Shown in pieces: positions 34,512-46,657 of a stretch of 64,000 nt of DNA. The notes under the pieces were generated by a model. It saw only the letters and a list, made by a program, of their open reading frames with translations, was not told the DNA's origin and ran no database searches. The position numbers and the translations under genes are program-made. The stretch is from Isoperla grammatica (lineage: Eukaryota > Arthropoda > Insecta > Plecoptera > Perlodidae), in assembly GCA_945910005.1 (NCBI GenBank), contig OX246746.1:42877886-42941885 (forward strand). Reading direction: 5' to 3'. Every line of letters begins with the position of its first letter. Position 1 is the first letter of the stretch.

Positions 34512-34682
34512 TGAGTGTTGTGTATTGCAGTGACGTGGTATTAGGGTCACATGAGACACACGCATTGTGTATTGCAGTGGATGTGGTATTAGGGTCACAT
34601 GAGACACACGCATTGTGTATTGCAGTGACGTGGTATTAGGGTCACATGAGACACACGCATTGTGTATTGCAGTGGATGTGCA
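34512..34682. repeat. 47/48-bp minisatellite, ~3.5 units
   Basis: TTGTGTATTGCAGTG recurs at about 34518, 34565, 34613 and 34660. The units alternate between GTGACGTGG (47 bp) and GTGGATGTGG (48 bp), giving an A-B-A-B order. Each unit contains GTATTAGGGTCACATGAGACACACGC. Confidence 0.93.
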
Positions 34683-36715
34683 CAAATGACAAGACTATAG
34701 CAACAAAGAGGAAACAATAGTCATGTTTCAAACAATCCACAGACTGACATTGACAACGGGGCCTAATACCGTATTTTAGGAATATTGGGTCAACATAAAT
34801 ACCAATGGTCCCAATGACAATAATTTCCTAGAGTTAACTGTAAATGAGTGTTTGGGCCTCCGTCCACTCTATGATAATTCGTTGTATAAACCTTCCTTAC
34901 TTTACACGGCTGGCTATTCAAATAGGGAGAGTTGTTTGTTGTTTGTTCCTACAGTTGTCCGTATTGTCGAAAGCGTTTGTATATTCGGTTACGGAGAAGA
35001 CTTCGCTATAATCAATCATACAAGGGTATAATATTGTATTGAGTGAACTTCTAACTAATACTGTTACGAATTATTTTTAAATCTTCCAGTAAACCTAGCA
35101 CGTATATTTTATTCGTTCTCGTACGAAGCTCAATCACAGGAAATGTAATTTATATCATAATTGCTTATAAAATAAATTAAAATATTAAGTAACTTATAAT
35201 GAGGGATTTCATGTATTTCCAGTGTCAATGTAAAGTAGGCCTAATGAACATAATATCCTCAAGAGGTTCTTGGAGGCCTTGACCCCTTGAATAGGTTCTC
35301 AACTTCTCGGTCTACGTTGGTTGGACAGTTCAATGCGGCTCAACGCACAGGCGATGCAGCTACTGTATAATTGTATAGGCCTACAGCGTTAGAGAACCAT
35401 GGCCATGTGAACTGTGATGTTTCATTCAATTTTCACTAGTATCTTAGCTAAGGAATAACCTTTTATCGTTGAGTATTTTAGACATACATAAATATGTATA
35501 GTCCAAATTTCAAATGGTTTAAAATACAAGTTGTGAAGACTGTCTTTTTTGAAATAGTATGTAATTGTATTAAAGATTATAAAGTGTATTTAAAACAGAG
35601 CTCTTGATATAGTTGTTATCAATTCAGGTGAAAACCAACCACAAAACTTAGGCTTAAACCAAAGTTTGTTTCTTCTCTAATTATTTACTATTATTTTTGC
35701 ATTTCACTATCCATGTTATTACATGGCAGTACGTCAAATTCATCAATAATTATTCCCAGTTATTATGGTAGATGTTTCAAGCGGTAAGTCAGGCCCAATC
35801 GCCATGCACATCTGTGGTAGTCTGAGTGGTTGTTGATCTCCTTATCGGCTAAAGGAAAAATAGGGAAACTCTCAATCAGTGTATACGAATTATGTAACTT
35901 ATTGTTTAAATTAAATATTGCTTTGTTACTTTGTGTCTAATTGACTTCTACTGTCACTTGTATGAAGCTTACTACCTACGTGTTTTTGTTATTGTTACAT
36001 TAACTTAGTATGAAAGTTTACAAATCTCAAACTTTTGACCACATAACGAACTTATTTATGTATTATTTTATGGATTAATTGTCTATTGTTGTAGTGCCTA
36101 TTTCGTTTTATTGTATGTGTCTCGTGAGCTTAACTAATACAATCAAATAAGCTAGATTCAAGAATGTTATCCGTCTGGCAGCATGCAGTACTCAGTGCAT
36201 GCATGCATGCTCTAGCACATTCAGTACTCCTGAATTTTAATTAATTATATAATAGAACAAAAAAGTACATAATAATTTTGAAATCTAGAAACAAATAAAA
36301 AAATACATATGAAGCTGAAGCTCATTTTAATAAATGACAATACTTAACTGCATGTACAGACGATTCGTGAATCCATAAAAATATATCTACAACCGCGATA
36401 ATTTTTTCTCTTCCATATTTACATATTGGCGATGGGTATCAACATCTTTAACTATCCTCGCTTCAAGTAACATTTCAAGTGACCCTGATAACAACTTTGA
36501 TTAGTGATTAACAATTAGCACGATTACTCACCACAGCACATTCAAGATAAGACGAGCATAATCGTGATGGTCGGTACTGTTATTGCAAAGTTACTTGTTC
36601 CTCAGCAGGTTTTCTTAGAGATGCTATCAGATTGCTTGTTTCAATTTTTTTAGGGTTTGATTTTTTTTTTAGACGGACATTTGCCCAAGAACCCAAGCGG
36701 AGCCCTTTTCTGTGA
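34683..36715. other. No recognisable gene
   Basis: AT-rich DNA with TAGGCCTA at 35236 and 35376. A GCATGCATGCATGC palindromic run lies near 36197-36211. No gene is recognised. Confidence 0.55.
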
Positions 36716-37465
36716 TTTTTTTTTTTTTTTTTTTTAATAATCATTTATTTATTTATTTGCGCATTAAATAAGAATTCCCACTAAGCTAAAACCTTAGCTT
36801 AACAGTGGGTTGCATAAACACAAACATTGCAGAGCGAACTGGTACAATTTTAACAAAACAATAATAAACAAAATACACCAACAACAAAATTCTTAAGATA
36901 AAGTCCAATAACACTTTCATGTGAACAATTATAAATATAACATGCATAAATAATAGACACAATACATGATACTGGAAGGCTTCAAACTCAATTTAAACTC
37001 ATAATAAATAGACACAAGACAGGATACTGGATGGCTTCAAACTCAATTTAAACTCATAATAAATAGACACTAGACAGGATACTAGATGGCTTCAAACTCA
37101 ATTTAAACTCATAATGAATAGACACTAGACAGGATACTGGATGGCTTCAAACTCAATTTAAACTCATAATAAATAGACACTAGACAGGATACTAGATGGC
37201 TTCAAACTCAATTTAAACTCATAATAAATAGACACTAGACAGGATACTAGATGGCTTCAAACTCAATTTAAACTCATAATGAATAGACACTAGACAGGAT
37301 ACTGGATGGCTTCAAACTCAATTTAAACTCATAATAAATAGACACTAGACAGGATACTAGATGGCTTCAAACTCAATTTAAACTCATAATGAATAGACAC
37401 TAGACAGGATACTGGATGGCTTCAAACTCAATTTAAACTCATAATGATAGGATACTTTATAAAAA
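36716..37465 (-). mobile_element. 3' end of a minus-strand non-LTR element: poly(A), hairpin, VNTR
   Basis: The 20-base T run at 36716-36735 is the poly(A) end on the minus strand, preceded there by an (AAAT)-type run. At 36777-36809 a hairpin pairs CCCACT with AGTGGG and AAGCTAA with TTAGCTT. Further in is the 55-bp array listed separately. The coding remnant at 37466-38535 lies directly upstream, making one element of about 1.8 kb, truncated at its 5' end. Confidence 0.75.
36952..37446. repeat. 55-bp VNTR inside the retroelement 3' UTR, 9 units
   Basis: The unit runs GATACT(G/A)GATGGCTTCAAACTC..TTTAAACTCATAAT(A/G)AATAGACAC. The period is 55 (for example 37021 to 37076), and nine units end just before the stop codon of the reverse transcriptase remnant. 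Alternation of CTGG/CTAG and TAAA/TGAA variants suggests block duplication. Confidence 0.95.
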
Positions 37466-38535
37466 TTAAATAGTTAAAAGGTAGCTTTTTAAATATTGCT
37501 TGACTTCCCATAAATGTGTGATGGTGGACAAATCAATAGGTAACTCATTAAATAACTTAGGAACTAGATATTCTAAACGCCTTTGGCCATGTTTGTTATT
37601 AAAAGAGGGGACTTTGTACAGAATTTTGGAATAACTACGTGTAATTTTATGCTTTTGAACTAGCTCTTTATAGGAATCTTTAAAAATAAAAATTTAGAAT
37701 AAGCCTGTAAGTAAAAAGTTTCTCAACCGGAAGCACGTTAGACATTATATAAGAATCACGTATTGGAAGAAAGTTGTGATGGTCTGGTCTCATAATGCGG
37801 ATAATGTTATTTTGTAGTTTTTGAATATGGTGCAAATGACAGCGTGAAGCGTTGCCCCAAGCAAGCAAACCATAAGAAATTAATGATTCGGCAAGAGCCA
37901 AATACACGCTACGCAACATAGAGAATGATAAACAATATTTTAAAGAGTAAATTTGACCTACACAAGACCTTAGTTTCTTAGAAATCGATTTAATGTGAGG
38001 TTCCCTTGTAAAATGTTTGTCAATAGTTAATCCCAAATATACGTGACTAGTTACATTTTCTATAAGTTCTACACATTTACAAACAGACAAATCAATTTTG
38101 TGATGTAAACATTCGTAATTATGACATCTAATTTTGACTTCTTCTTTGCCGTTTTTAGCATAGGGTGTACATATGAATAAGCTTAGTTTTAGTAAAATTA
38201 ATTATAAGGTCATAGTCATGGATCCACCTCAACAAGTTATTAAAATCTGTTTGCATGTATAGTTCAGCCACCTTTAAATTTTTGTGCACTGAAACTAGCG
38301 CTACATCGTCCGCATATAAAAATACATAGCAATGCTTCAGACAACTAACCATATCATTCACGTAGATCAAATATAAAATGGGACCTAAAATAGAACCTTG
38401 TGGTACTCCCGTTAAAACTTCTCTCTCGTGACTTAAGGTATTTCCAATTTTAACTTTCATCTTACGAGACTTAAAGTAATTCCTGAACCATTTCAACATA
38501 GGCCCTCTAATCCCAATCCTTTCAAGACACAGTAA
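37466..38535 (-). pseudogene. 5'-truncated, twice-frameshifted non-LTR reverse transcriptase
   Basis: On the minus strand the reading begins inside the reverse transcriptase domain at about 38535 (LLCLERIGIRGPMLKWF). It passes through LTGVPQGSILGPILYLIYVNDM and FLYADDVALV (the catalytic YADD box). A frame change near 38160 leads to YAKNGKEEVKIRCHNYECLH, then HVYLGLTIDKHFTREPHI and QIYSLKYCLSFSMLRSVYLAL. A second shift near 37685 leads to FKDSYKELVQKHKITRSYSK and KQYLKSYLLTI, with a stop at 37466-37468. Order and motifs fit a Jockey/I-like element. It differs from the copy at 22.3 kb in sequence and tail type, so it is another family. The endonuclease and fingers are missing; a 17-bp satellite abuts the truncation point. 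Confidence 0.93.
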
Positions 38536-38539
38536 TATT

Positions 38540-39044
38540 TAGGCTAGGTTAATATTTAGGTACATACAGGCTAGGTGAACATACAGGCTGGGTGAACATA
38601 CAGGCTAGGTGAACATACAGGCTAGGTGAACATACAGGCTAGGTGAACATACAGGCTAGGTGAACATACAGGCTGGGTGAACATACAGGCTAGGTGAACA
38701 TACAGGCTAGGTGAACATACAGGTTAGGTGAACATACAGGCTAGGTGAACATACAGGCTAGGTGAACATACAGGCTAGGTGAACATACAGGCTAGGTGAA
38801 CATACAGGCTAGGTGAACATACAGGCTAGGTGAACATACAGGCTGGGTGAACATACAGGCTAGGTGAACATACAGGCTAGGTGAACATACAGGCTAGGTG
38901 AACATACAGGCTGGGTGAACATACAGGCTAGGTGAACATACAGGCTAGGTGAACATACAGGCTGGGTGAACATACAGGCTAGGTGAACATACAGGCTAGG
39001 TGAACATACAGGCTAGGTGAACATACAGGCTAGGTGAACATACA
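38540..39044. repeat. 17-bp minisatellite, ~28 units
   Basis: The unit AGGCTAGGTGAACATAC has a common variant AGGCTGGG and one AGGTTAGG. The first two units are degenerate (GGTTAATATTTAGG). It starts directly at the 5' truncation of the non-LTR copy, so the expansion could be linked to the insertion junction. Confidence 0.97.
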
Positions 39045-39233
39045 GCTGAACGGAAATCGAACGATGCAATAAATGCTTACGAGAATAGTGGCGAGTATAG
39101 TTTATGTTAGTATAGCCCCAAGCTTGAGACGAGTATGCGGCGTTGCCAGGTGTATGACGCGTGCACCAGCTCAACGTGAACAATGTTGCCCCATCTAACA
39201 CTCATGCGTGCCGGCCCAGCTATTTGTTTTACT

Positions 39234-39605
39234 TTACATTTTATCATGAATGAACAAAATAATTGCTCCAAAAACAAACAAGCGAGGCAATATGCAATAA
39301 AACGGTTTCACTAACGGGTGGGCTGCACGAGGCATGCGCAGTGGTGATTTCAAGACGGACTGAAGCCTTGTATTTACCCTGACGGAGGCTAGCTGGCACG
39401 GGAGATTGCAATACACACCACGTCTTGTTTTAAATATGCCTGGAGGATAATTAATATCTTTGTTCTTTACACTGCCGCCGTTCTTGAGCGTTTTAACACA
39501 TTTATAATTATTCAAATCAAAATTTATTTGTGTTATTTGATTATGGTGTTTGTTTAGATCATTTAACACGATTGTTGAAGTTAATTCGTAAATAACTGAT
39601 TCCAT
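39234..39605 (-). CDS. Unrecognised 123-codon open frame
   Basis: It starts at 39605 after an A-run and stops at 39234. The first 60 residues are polar and mixed (NDLNKHHNQITQINFDLNN, then LKNGGSVKNKDINYPPGIFK). The end is hydrophobic (FYCILPRLFVFGAIILF), compatible with one membrane segment. I recognise no family. There is no support beyond length and composition; it could be an exon, part of an unannotated repeat, or chance. Confidence 0.25.
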   Translation of the reverse strand: MESVIYELTSTIVLNDLNKHHNQITQINFDLNNYKCVKTLKNGGSVKNKDINYPPGIFKTRRGVYCNLPCQLASVRVNTRLQSVLKSPLRMPRAAHPLVKPFYCILPRLFVFGAIILFIHDKM

Positions 39606-39826
39606 TTTTTTTTCAACAGTAGGCGTACTGTAAACTATTACCGAACAAAATTGTATATTTCTTTTATTCTCAAGCTAGACGTTAAAAGCGCAAATTTCAA
39701 TTGTGATAATGGTTTGCGTAGAAAGCAGATCTTAGCAGATGGGCCTAAAAAGACCTATATGAACTATAAGGAAATGGAAAAAAACATTACCCAGCATTAC
39801 TCAAAACTATTCGAAGTGTACTTATT

Positions 39827-39890
39827 AAAAAAATGTCATGAATACATTCGCCTATAGGCCTATAAGCGAATATATTCATGACATTTTTTA
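39827..39890. repeat. Long near-perfect palindrome
   Basis: TTAAAAAAATGTCATGAATACATTCG...CCTATAGG faces CCTATAAGCGAATATATTCATGACATTTTTTAA across the centre TAGGCCTA (39855-39862). Arms of about 31 bases differ by two transitions and one base of A/T length. In RNA or as a cruciform it would form a long hairpin. No gene flanks it closely. Confidence 0.9.
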
Positions 39891-40333
39891 ATTTTTTTAA
39901 TTTTTGAAATTTTTTATATTATGCCCATGTCTATGAGACTTGTGTTATAGTTTGAATCATATTGAATTCAAACATGAGATACAACCTCGAGAATAAGAAT
40001 TACCGTAAAAGAATTTAAAAAGATTCCATTGGGCTATAATAACAAATATATTTTGGCATTAAGAAAAAAGCTGCAGTCACCCACCATTTAACGCAACTGA
40101 GACACTCAGCCAACAGCAAGACAGTATTGGCATCGTGACCATACAGTGGCTGCCTGCGAAGCGAACTCTTGAATTGTGTTTGAGAGCACAAACTCAATGT
40201 TGTCACAGCAAGATGTGGTTCTTTATAGCAAGAGAATAACAACGTTGCTATTTCAAAGCTCTCCGCAGATCGAATTCAAGGGGCGTGGGTGGGGATACCT
40301 TCAGGTATTAGCACGTATTATACCACTAAAGCC
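39891..40333. other. No recognisable gene
   Basis: An open frame at 40015-40242 (-) is unrecognised. The right edge, CTAAAGCC (40326-40333), is the left target duplication of the following element. Confidence 0.5.
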
Positions 40334-41122
40334 CATGGACGCTGCGAGCGGGGTCAAAGGGGGGCACTTGTCCCCCTGGATTTCAGAAGTTTAAATACAA
40401 AATACAAATACAAAAAAGTTTAAATTCTATAGACAATCCGTCTCTTCACGAATATGTTCATTTGAACGCGATGCGATGTTAAATCAAAGCACCACTTCCT
40501 ACTCTTTTATTTTTACAATTTCTTACTTTTTTAGGCTTGTACTGCAATTAAATATGCATTTTATCATGGCCAGAGGGGAGAGTTACCATTCATATTTTAA
40601 GCGATATTGTTCCTACCTACTTCCTATACTTTCGTTTGCATTATTACTATTTCTTATGGTTTGTATATCTTAGCCTAAATAACTCTTGGTTATGTATTTT
40701 ACTTCTTGTGGCTAGTCAATAACCGCTAGTCGATATTGTTCCTTCGTGTTAAATGTTTTTTTATGTTTTATTCAGTATTTATATTACAATGGGAATTTTA
40801 TGTGACTAGTCAATCATGGCCAGTTACCATTTTTTGCATCTCACAAGATACTGTTCCTACGTTTTGATGAGTTACATGTCATACAGTAATTACGAAGTAG
40901 GCTAGTTAGTGTAGTGTACTGTACCGTTCGTTGTACGAAGTTCAATTAATTGCATTCAGAACCTACTGTAACATCCCAAAATTGGTTAAAAAGTGTTGAA
41001 AATCTCAAAAACGCCCTGCGGGGCAAATTGGGGGGCTCCTGTCCCCCACCTCCTTCCACCCAGATGGAAACTGTTATTTCCCCCCCCCCCCCCCCTTGAA
41101 AAATATCCTGGCGGCGCCTATG
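40334..41122. mobile_element. hAT-type MITE with exact 8-bp target duplication
   Basis: The left terminus CATGGACGCTGCGAGC (40334-40349) resembles the inverse of the right terminus GGCGGCGCCTATG (41110-41122). The octamer CTAAAGCC is identical at 40326-40333 and 41123-41130. Subterminal GGGGGGCACTTGTCCCCC and a 14-17-base C run (about 41080-41096) sit near the ends. ATCATGGCCAG..GTTACCAT and GATATTGTTCC phrases repeat internally. There is no transposase, so it is non-autonomous. The terminus differs from the CAGTG- and CAGAG-ended elements in this window, so it is a separate family. Confidence 0.85.
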
Positions 41123-41195
41123 CTAAAGCCAGAGATCAGGTGTTTTTGGTTGAAGCTATAAATGCTAAATGTCAGACAATTTAATTAAATTTAAT

Positions 41196-41725
41196 TAGAG
41201 TTTGTCAAACTTTTGATAGGATGTGTGTGTGACAGGTGAGTGAATCTGATCGTATTCATGTTTGTCGAACTTATGATAGGATGTGTGTGTGACTGGTGAG
41301 TGAATCTGATCGTATTCATGTTTGTCGAACTTATGATAGGATGTGTGTGTGACAGGTGAGTGAATCTGATCGTATTCATGTTTGTCGAACTTATGATAGG
41401 ATGTGTGTGTGAATCGGATCGTTTTCATGTTTGTCGAACTTTTGATAGGATGTGTGTGTGACTGGTGAGTGAATCTGATCGTATTCATGTTTGTCGAACT
41501 TATGATAGGATGTGTGTGTGACTGGTGAGTGAATCTGATCGTATTCATGTTTGTCGAACTTATGATAGGATGTGTGTGTGAGGTGAGTGAATCTGATCGT
41601 ATTCATGTTTGTCGAACTTATGATAGGATGTGTGTGTGAATCTGATCGTATTCATGTTTGTCGAACTTTTGATAGGATGTATGTGTGAGACTGGTGTGTG
41701 AATCTGATGGTATTCATGTTTCTTA
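41196..41725. repeat. 60-bp minisatellite, ~9 units with deletions
   Basis: The unit TTTGTCGAACTTATGATAGG + ATGTGTGTGTGAC(A/T)GGTGAGTG + AATCTGATCGTATTCATG is 60 bp. Several units lack the GGTGAGTG part, giving 40-55-base units. Open frames of 62-117 codons across it are artefacts. Confidence 0.95.
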
Positions 41726-44700
41726 ATTTTTGTTGTAAAAAGTAACATTAATCCTAAAATACGTTTTTTTGCTTATTTCCACTAATATAGCTATTAGCTA
41801 CTATCAGCTTTTAACTATTTTGTGCTAATTTTTCATAATAATTGACGTGCTCAGCTTTATTGCACAGGACATAATTGAAATAATCAAATTTCGCATACAT
41901 TTGATGCAAGTTTGTGAGTGATTTCCAGTAAACCAAAACGTAACTATAGGCGAATTTAGTAAATCCATCAACATGTTTACCTATTTATTCATAAAAACTT
42001 ATAAAAACAAATTTTATCAAATTTAATGCGAAATTATCAAGTTTTAATAATGCTGTAAAAGAACATCTTTAGCTACAACAAACACCACTACAATGGGATT
42101 AGTTGTACTGGAACGTAATATAATACGATGCGGTAATACGGTGGCATCAGGTTTGATGTAAGAGAGAAATAAATATCAATGGGTTTTCTAAATAGAAGTG
42201 TTGGTTCAGAACTGCGAACGGTTCATTGCGCCTTATACGTCTAGACATATGACAGAACTAGTGGAAATACTTTTACAATGGGTAATAATATACCTTTACC
42301 ACTTTGTGGTCATCAACAGATGAACTTCATTTTACCTTTGTATTGTTATGTATCATCATTTTCATTACATTTTAGTAACTTTGCTATTTGCTGGTTTTTA
42401 TTATTGTATATCATTCAATGCACAAAATTAAATGTTCAGTTCCGTAATTCCGTAATGTGTTTTTATCTTATACCCATTGTTACAGTATTAGAATTAGGTC
42501 ACTGAGTAACAACAAACGCTGGCAGCTGATATGGTATTTTTGTACACAATTGTAAACAGTTAGGCCTACATGGAGGTTCCACTGGTTGAGAAAACATTTA
42601 CATTACATCACGTGTTTCAAAAAAACAGCAAACTTCTCACCCAACAAGGAGTAGAACTGACATTTGTTAATGTGTTTGGTTTAATAGCCTTTACAGCACT
42701 TTCAACATCGTTTCTGCCTTAAACACAATTTAGCCTTTAACCTTTACTTCAATAACCATACAAACTTAAAAATATATAACAATCAATTGAAAATGTCACG
42801 TCAATGCGTAACATGTTTTATGGAACAAAGCATTTTGTATATAATATATTTTATATTTACATTTATTTGTGTGGTTTAAGTTTTTGTAAGAACTTGTGGA
42901 AAGAATTTCCGTTGCAAATAAAGACTTAATGAGATGTAATCAATAAGGGTTCGAAGGGGTTGTAAAATTATTATTAAGATTAAAATTATTATTATTAACA
43001 ATATGCGTTCTGGCTCCTTTTCAATTTGTATAAGCCCTGAACAATAATAACCAAACGAAACGTGGTTCAGTAGCCTGTTTTCTATTGACGAGAATTCCTT
43101 ATTCCATTATTTATTTTCCATTCCATTATTTATTTTTCATTCCATTATTTCTAATTTTATTCATTATATTCCATTATTTTATTTTTATTTAAACGACCGC
43201 TTTTAAAGGACATGTTTTGACTATTTTGCTTAAGTATAGACTTCTCCTAAGGTAGTTATAGCTGTGACTTAAAAAAGATGTGACTATATTGTGTAAAGCG
43301 ATTTTATATCATACCATTCCTAATAACACGATTGTATTGTAACTTGACAATGTACACTGCCAAAAAAATTGAATGTCTTCCACAATGATCAGAAGTTATC
43401 ATACGGGACGGCAGAAAATGCATATATTTGACTATACAAAGCGTATTAATACCCATTGCACTCTGCAATCACACTGCTAAAATGTATGTAAGCAATCTTA
43501 CTAAATGCGACATCTCTAAAATACAATGGAAATACATCAAAGATCGCTTTCGCACTTAAAAAGTTTAGTTTGGTTTCGAAAATTAAAATTGAATAATATT
43601 TTTTTACAATTGCATGAATCTCAATTGTGATATTAATTATACATGGTTTCGTATTCAAATGTTGTTGGTCAGACATCAGTGCCAAACAAGCTCTAGTTTT
43701 AATTTACGGGCTCTGATCGAACAATAGATGCAGTTTTTCTTGCGTCAGTTAACGATTAATTATTTCAAGAAGTTTGATTGCTATTTACAGCACAATAGAC
43801 CTCAATGTAATTAAAACATTACTCATTTATGTTCCGATAAGATCTCTCAATGAAGTTAGATAAACATACCTACTATGCGATTCCTCGAGTGGACCATTGC
43901 GCCTTTTGATCCTTAGTTGTTACTTGTTAAAGTTAAAAATAATTTAAATCCAGACTATTCGGTCCAAGTTCACAGATAAAAGATGTTCATTCTATTTTCA
44001 ACACCACTTTAATTCACGCATGTTGGACAAAATAATAAATTAAATAATTACTAACACTAAATAATAGAATGATAATACTTATAATATAAAACTTAATAGT
44101 TACGTAATAACCGTAACTAAATAAAATAAATATACAACGTTCAATGTCCTTGAACACACAAGCTCGCACACAAGTTAAAGTTGCTCTACTAGACGAAACA
44201 CAAAAATTTACAGACACAAAATTACAAATTTAAAAAGAAGATAAATGAGTGCGAAGGTTACAATGCACTAATTTAGACTCGTCAAGAAAAATGAGATGAG
44301 CCATGCCCAAGAAAACATAATCGCTTATTTAGCTAAACAATGGTGGCCAATTTCATAGTTCATCAACTTCTGTAGACAGAGTAAACTGTCACAAAATTTA
44401 ACTGACTATTTACCGTTCTAGCTATGCATTTCAAACATGGTACAGCTTTTGCGATACCAGTATACCTCATGAAGTAAAGTTAGAACTATAGGAAGTTCTA
44501 TGGGAACTGCAGTTTCATTTAGATTATTTGACACAAGAAATATCCATCAGCCGTCCTTGCATTTAATAATATATCATCCTACATCCATATAACATTAAGT
44601 GAGTAAAGTATAGGCTAAATTCATAAAAAAATAAAAATTATATTTAAATTTTATTACTCTAATGGATGAATGAATCGAACTACTGCACTTGCTATTTTGC

Positions 44701-44815
44701 GTACTGCTAATAATTGTACTTCCCGCTGTGATTCCCATTGGAGTTAATATTGTTATTAAAAAATACGATACAAACACAGTTATAACACAATAGAACATCT
44801 CTTTGATATGTGGGA
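41726..44815. other. No recognisable gene
   Basis: AT-rich DNA. Frames at 42278-42505 (+), 43446-43685 (-) and 44014-44217 (-) are hydrophobic or AT-driven and unrecognised. At 43100-43180 there are several TTCCATTATTTATTTT-type repeats. Confidence 0.55.
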
Positions 44816-45704
44816 CATACATACATACATACATACATACATACATACATACATACATACATACATACATACATACATACATACATACATACATACATAC
44901 ATACATACATACATACATACATACATACATACATACATACATACATACATACATACATACATACATACATACATACATACATACATACATACATACATAC
45001 ATACATACATACATACATACATACATACATACATACATACATACATACATACATACATACATACATACATACATACATACATACATACATACATACATAC
45101 ATACATACATACATACATACATACATACATACATACATACATACATACATACATACATACATACATACATACATACATACATACATACATACATACATAC
45201 ATACATACATACATACATACATACATACATACATACATACATACATACATACATACATACATACATACATACATACATACATACATACATACATACATAC
45301 ATACATACATACATACATACATACATACATACATACATACATACATACATACATACATACATACATACATACATACATACATACATACATACATACATAC
45401 ATACATACATACATACATACATACATACATACATACATACATACATACATACATACATACATACATACATACATACATACATACATACATACATACATAC
45501 ATACATACATACATACATACATACATACATACATACATACATACATACATACATACATACATACATACATACATACATACATACATACATACATACATAC
45601 ATACATACATACATACATACATTAATACATACATACATACATACATACATACATACATACATACATACATACATACATACATACATACATACATACATAC
45701 ATAC
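44816..45704. repeat. (CATA)n tetranucleotide tract, 889 bp
   Basis: About 222 units with a single interruption (ATTAA at 45621-45625) and a final CCTACAT variant. Long frames of alternating Tyr-Ile-His-Thr or Met-Tyr-Val-Cys type are artefacts; the period of four bases keeps all frames open. Confidence 0.99.
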
Positions 45705-45756
45705 CTACATAACTTTGCGAGAAGGCCTACTATCATCACTAACAATAACAAAGACC

Positions 45757-46627
45757 GTAAAGGCAATTATCGGCATGGTAATCGTAATCGGGGTACGGAA
45801 ATCGTGAAAGAGTTAACTTACTTGGTTGTTATGGCGCTGTTACAACAAAATCGTAATGTCGTAATGGATTGTAATGGCAAATCATATTTCTACAATTGCG
45901 ATGCTGATTAAAATTATGATGCCGTCAATTATGGTTGGGCCTTTAAAATGCATTACGATGCTACGATTTTGTTGTAACAGCAACGTTTTTGAACAACGCC
46001 ATAAGAACCAAAACAGTTAACCCACGATTTCCGGATTACGATTGCAATCACGATGCCGTCAATTGTGGTTTTCTTTTCTTTTCATTTCATTTCATTTCAT
46101 TTCATTTCATTTCATTTCATTTCATTTCATTTCATTTCATTTCATTTCATTTCATTTCATTTCATTTCATTTCATTTCATTTCATTTCATTTCATTTCAT
46201 TTCATTTCATTTCATTTCATTTCATTTCATTTCATTTATACATAGTGTACATGCAACTGATTTCGTTACATATATTACATTCATATTAAATAATTGTCAA
46301 TATCCATAAAAAGTCACATTAAAATTAAATCAAATTAAAACATGAGATTACGTTACTAACAGAAAATTGTCAGTCCAAAAAATCAGCCACCCTATATAAG
46401 ACTCGATTGATCAAATAGTCCTTCAAAGTAATCTTAAAACGATAAAATGAGTATATTTTTTTAATATCAGATGGAACCATGTTACAAAATCGTTCACAGA
46501 TAATATTTGGACTTCGTTTTAAAACATCTAAAATCTAAATTGTATCTTTTTGCCTTAATGGTAAATCATATTTCTACGCTTGCGATCCCGATTACAATTA
46601 CGATACCGACAATTGTTGTTGGGCCTT
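45757..46627. mobile_element. Foldback/TIR element carrying a (TTTCA)n tract
   Basis: The left end TAAAGGCAATTATCGGCATGGTAATCGTAATCGGGG (45757 on) resembles the reverse complement of the right end (46590-46627: ATTACAATTACGATACCGACAATTGTTGTTGGGCCTTTA). Internally, TGTTACAACAAAATCGTA faces TACGATTTTGTTGTAACA (about 45838-45855 and 45962-45979). GGCAAATCATATTTCTAC recurs directly at about 45881 and 46563. The pentanucleotide tract sits within it. The superfamily is not assigned; the flanking trinucleotides do not give a clean duplication. Confidence 0.55.
46079..46236. repeat. (TTTCA)n pentanucleotide tract
   Basis: About 31 perfect units. The Phe-His-Phe-Ile-Ser reading frames across it are artefacts. 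Confidence 0.98.
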
Positions 46628-46657
46628 TAGACTGAATGAAATATACGGGAGGATAGA

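Noticed and set aside
44803..45911. Long open frames (up to 367 codons) on both strands
   Set aside because: They are translations of (CATA)n, where all frames stay open.
46042..46309. Phe/His/Ser-rich repeat protein
   Set aside because: Translation of (TTTCA)n.
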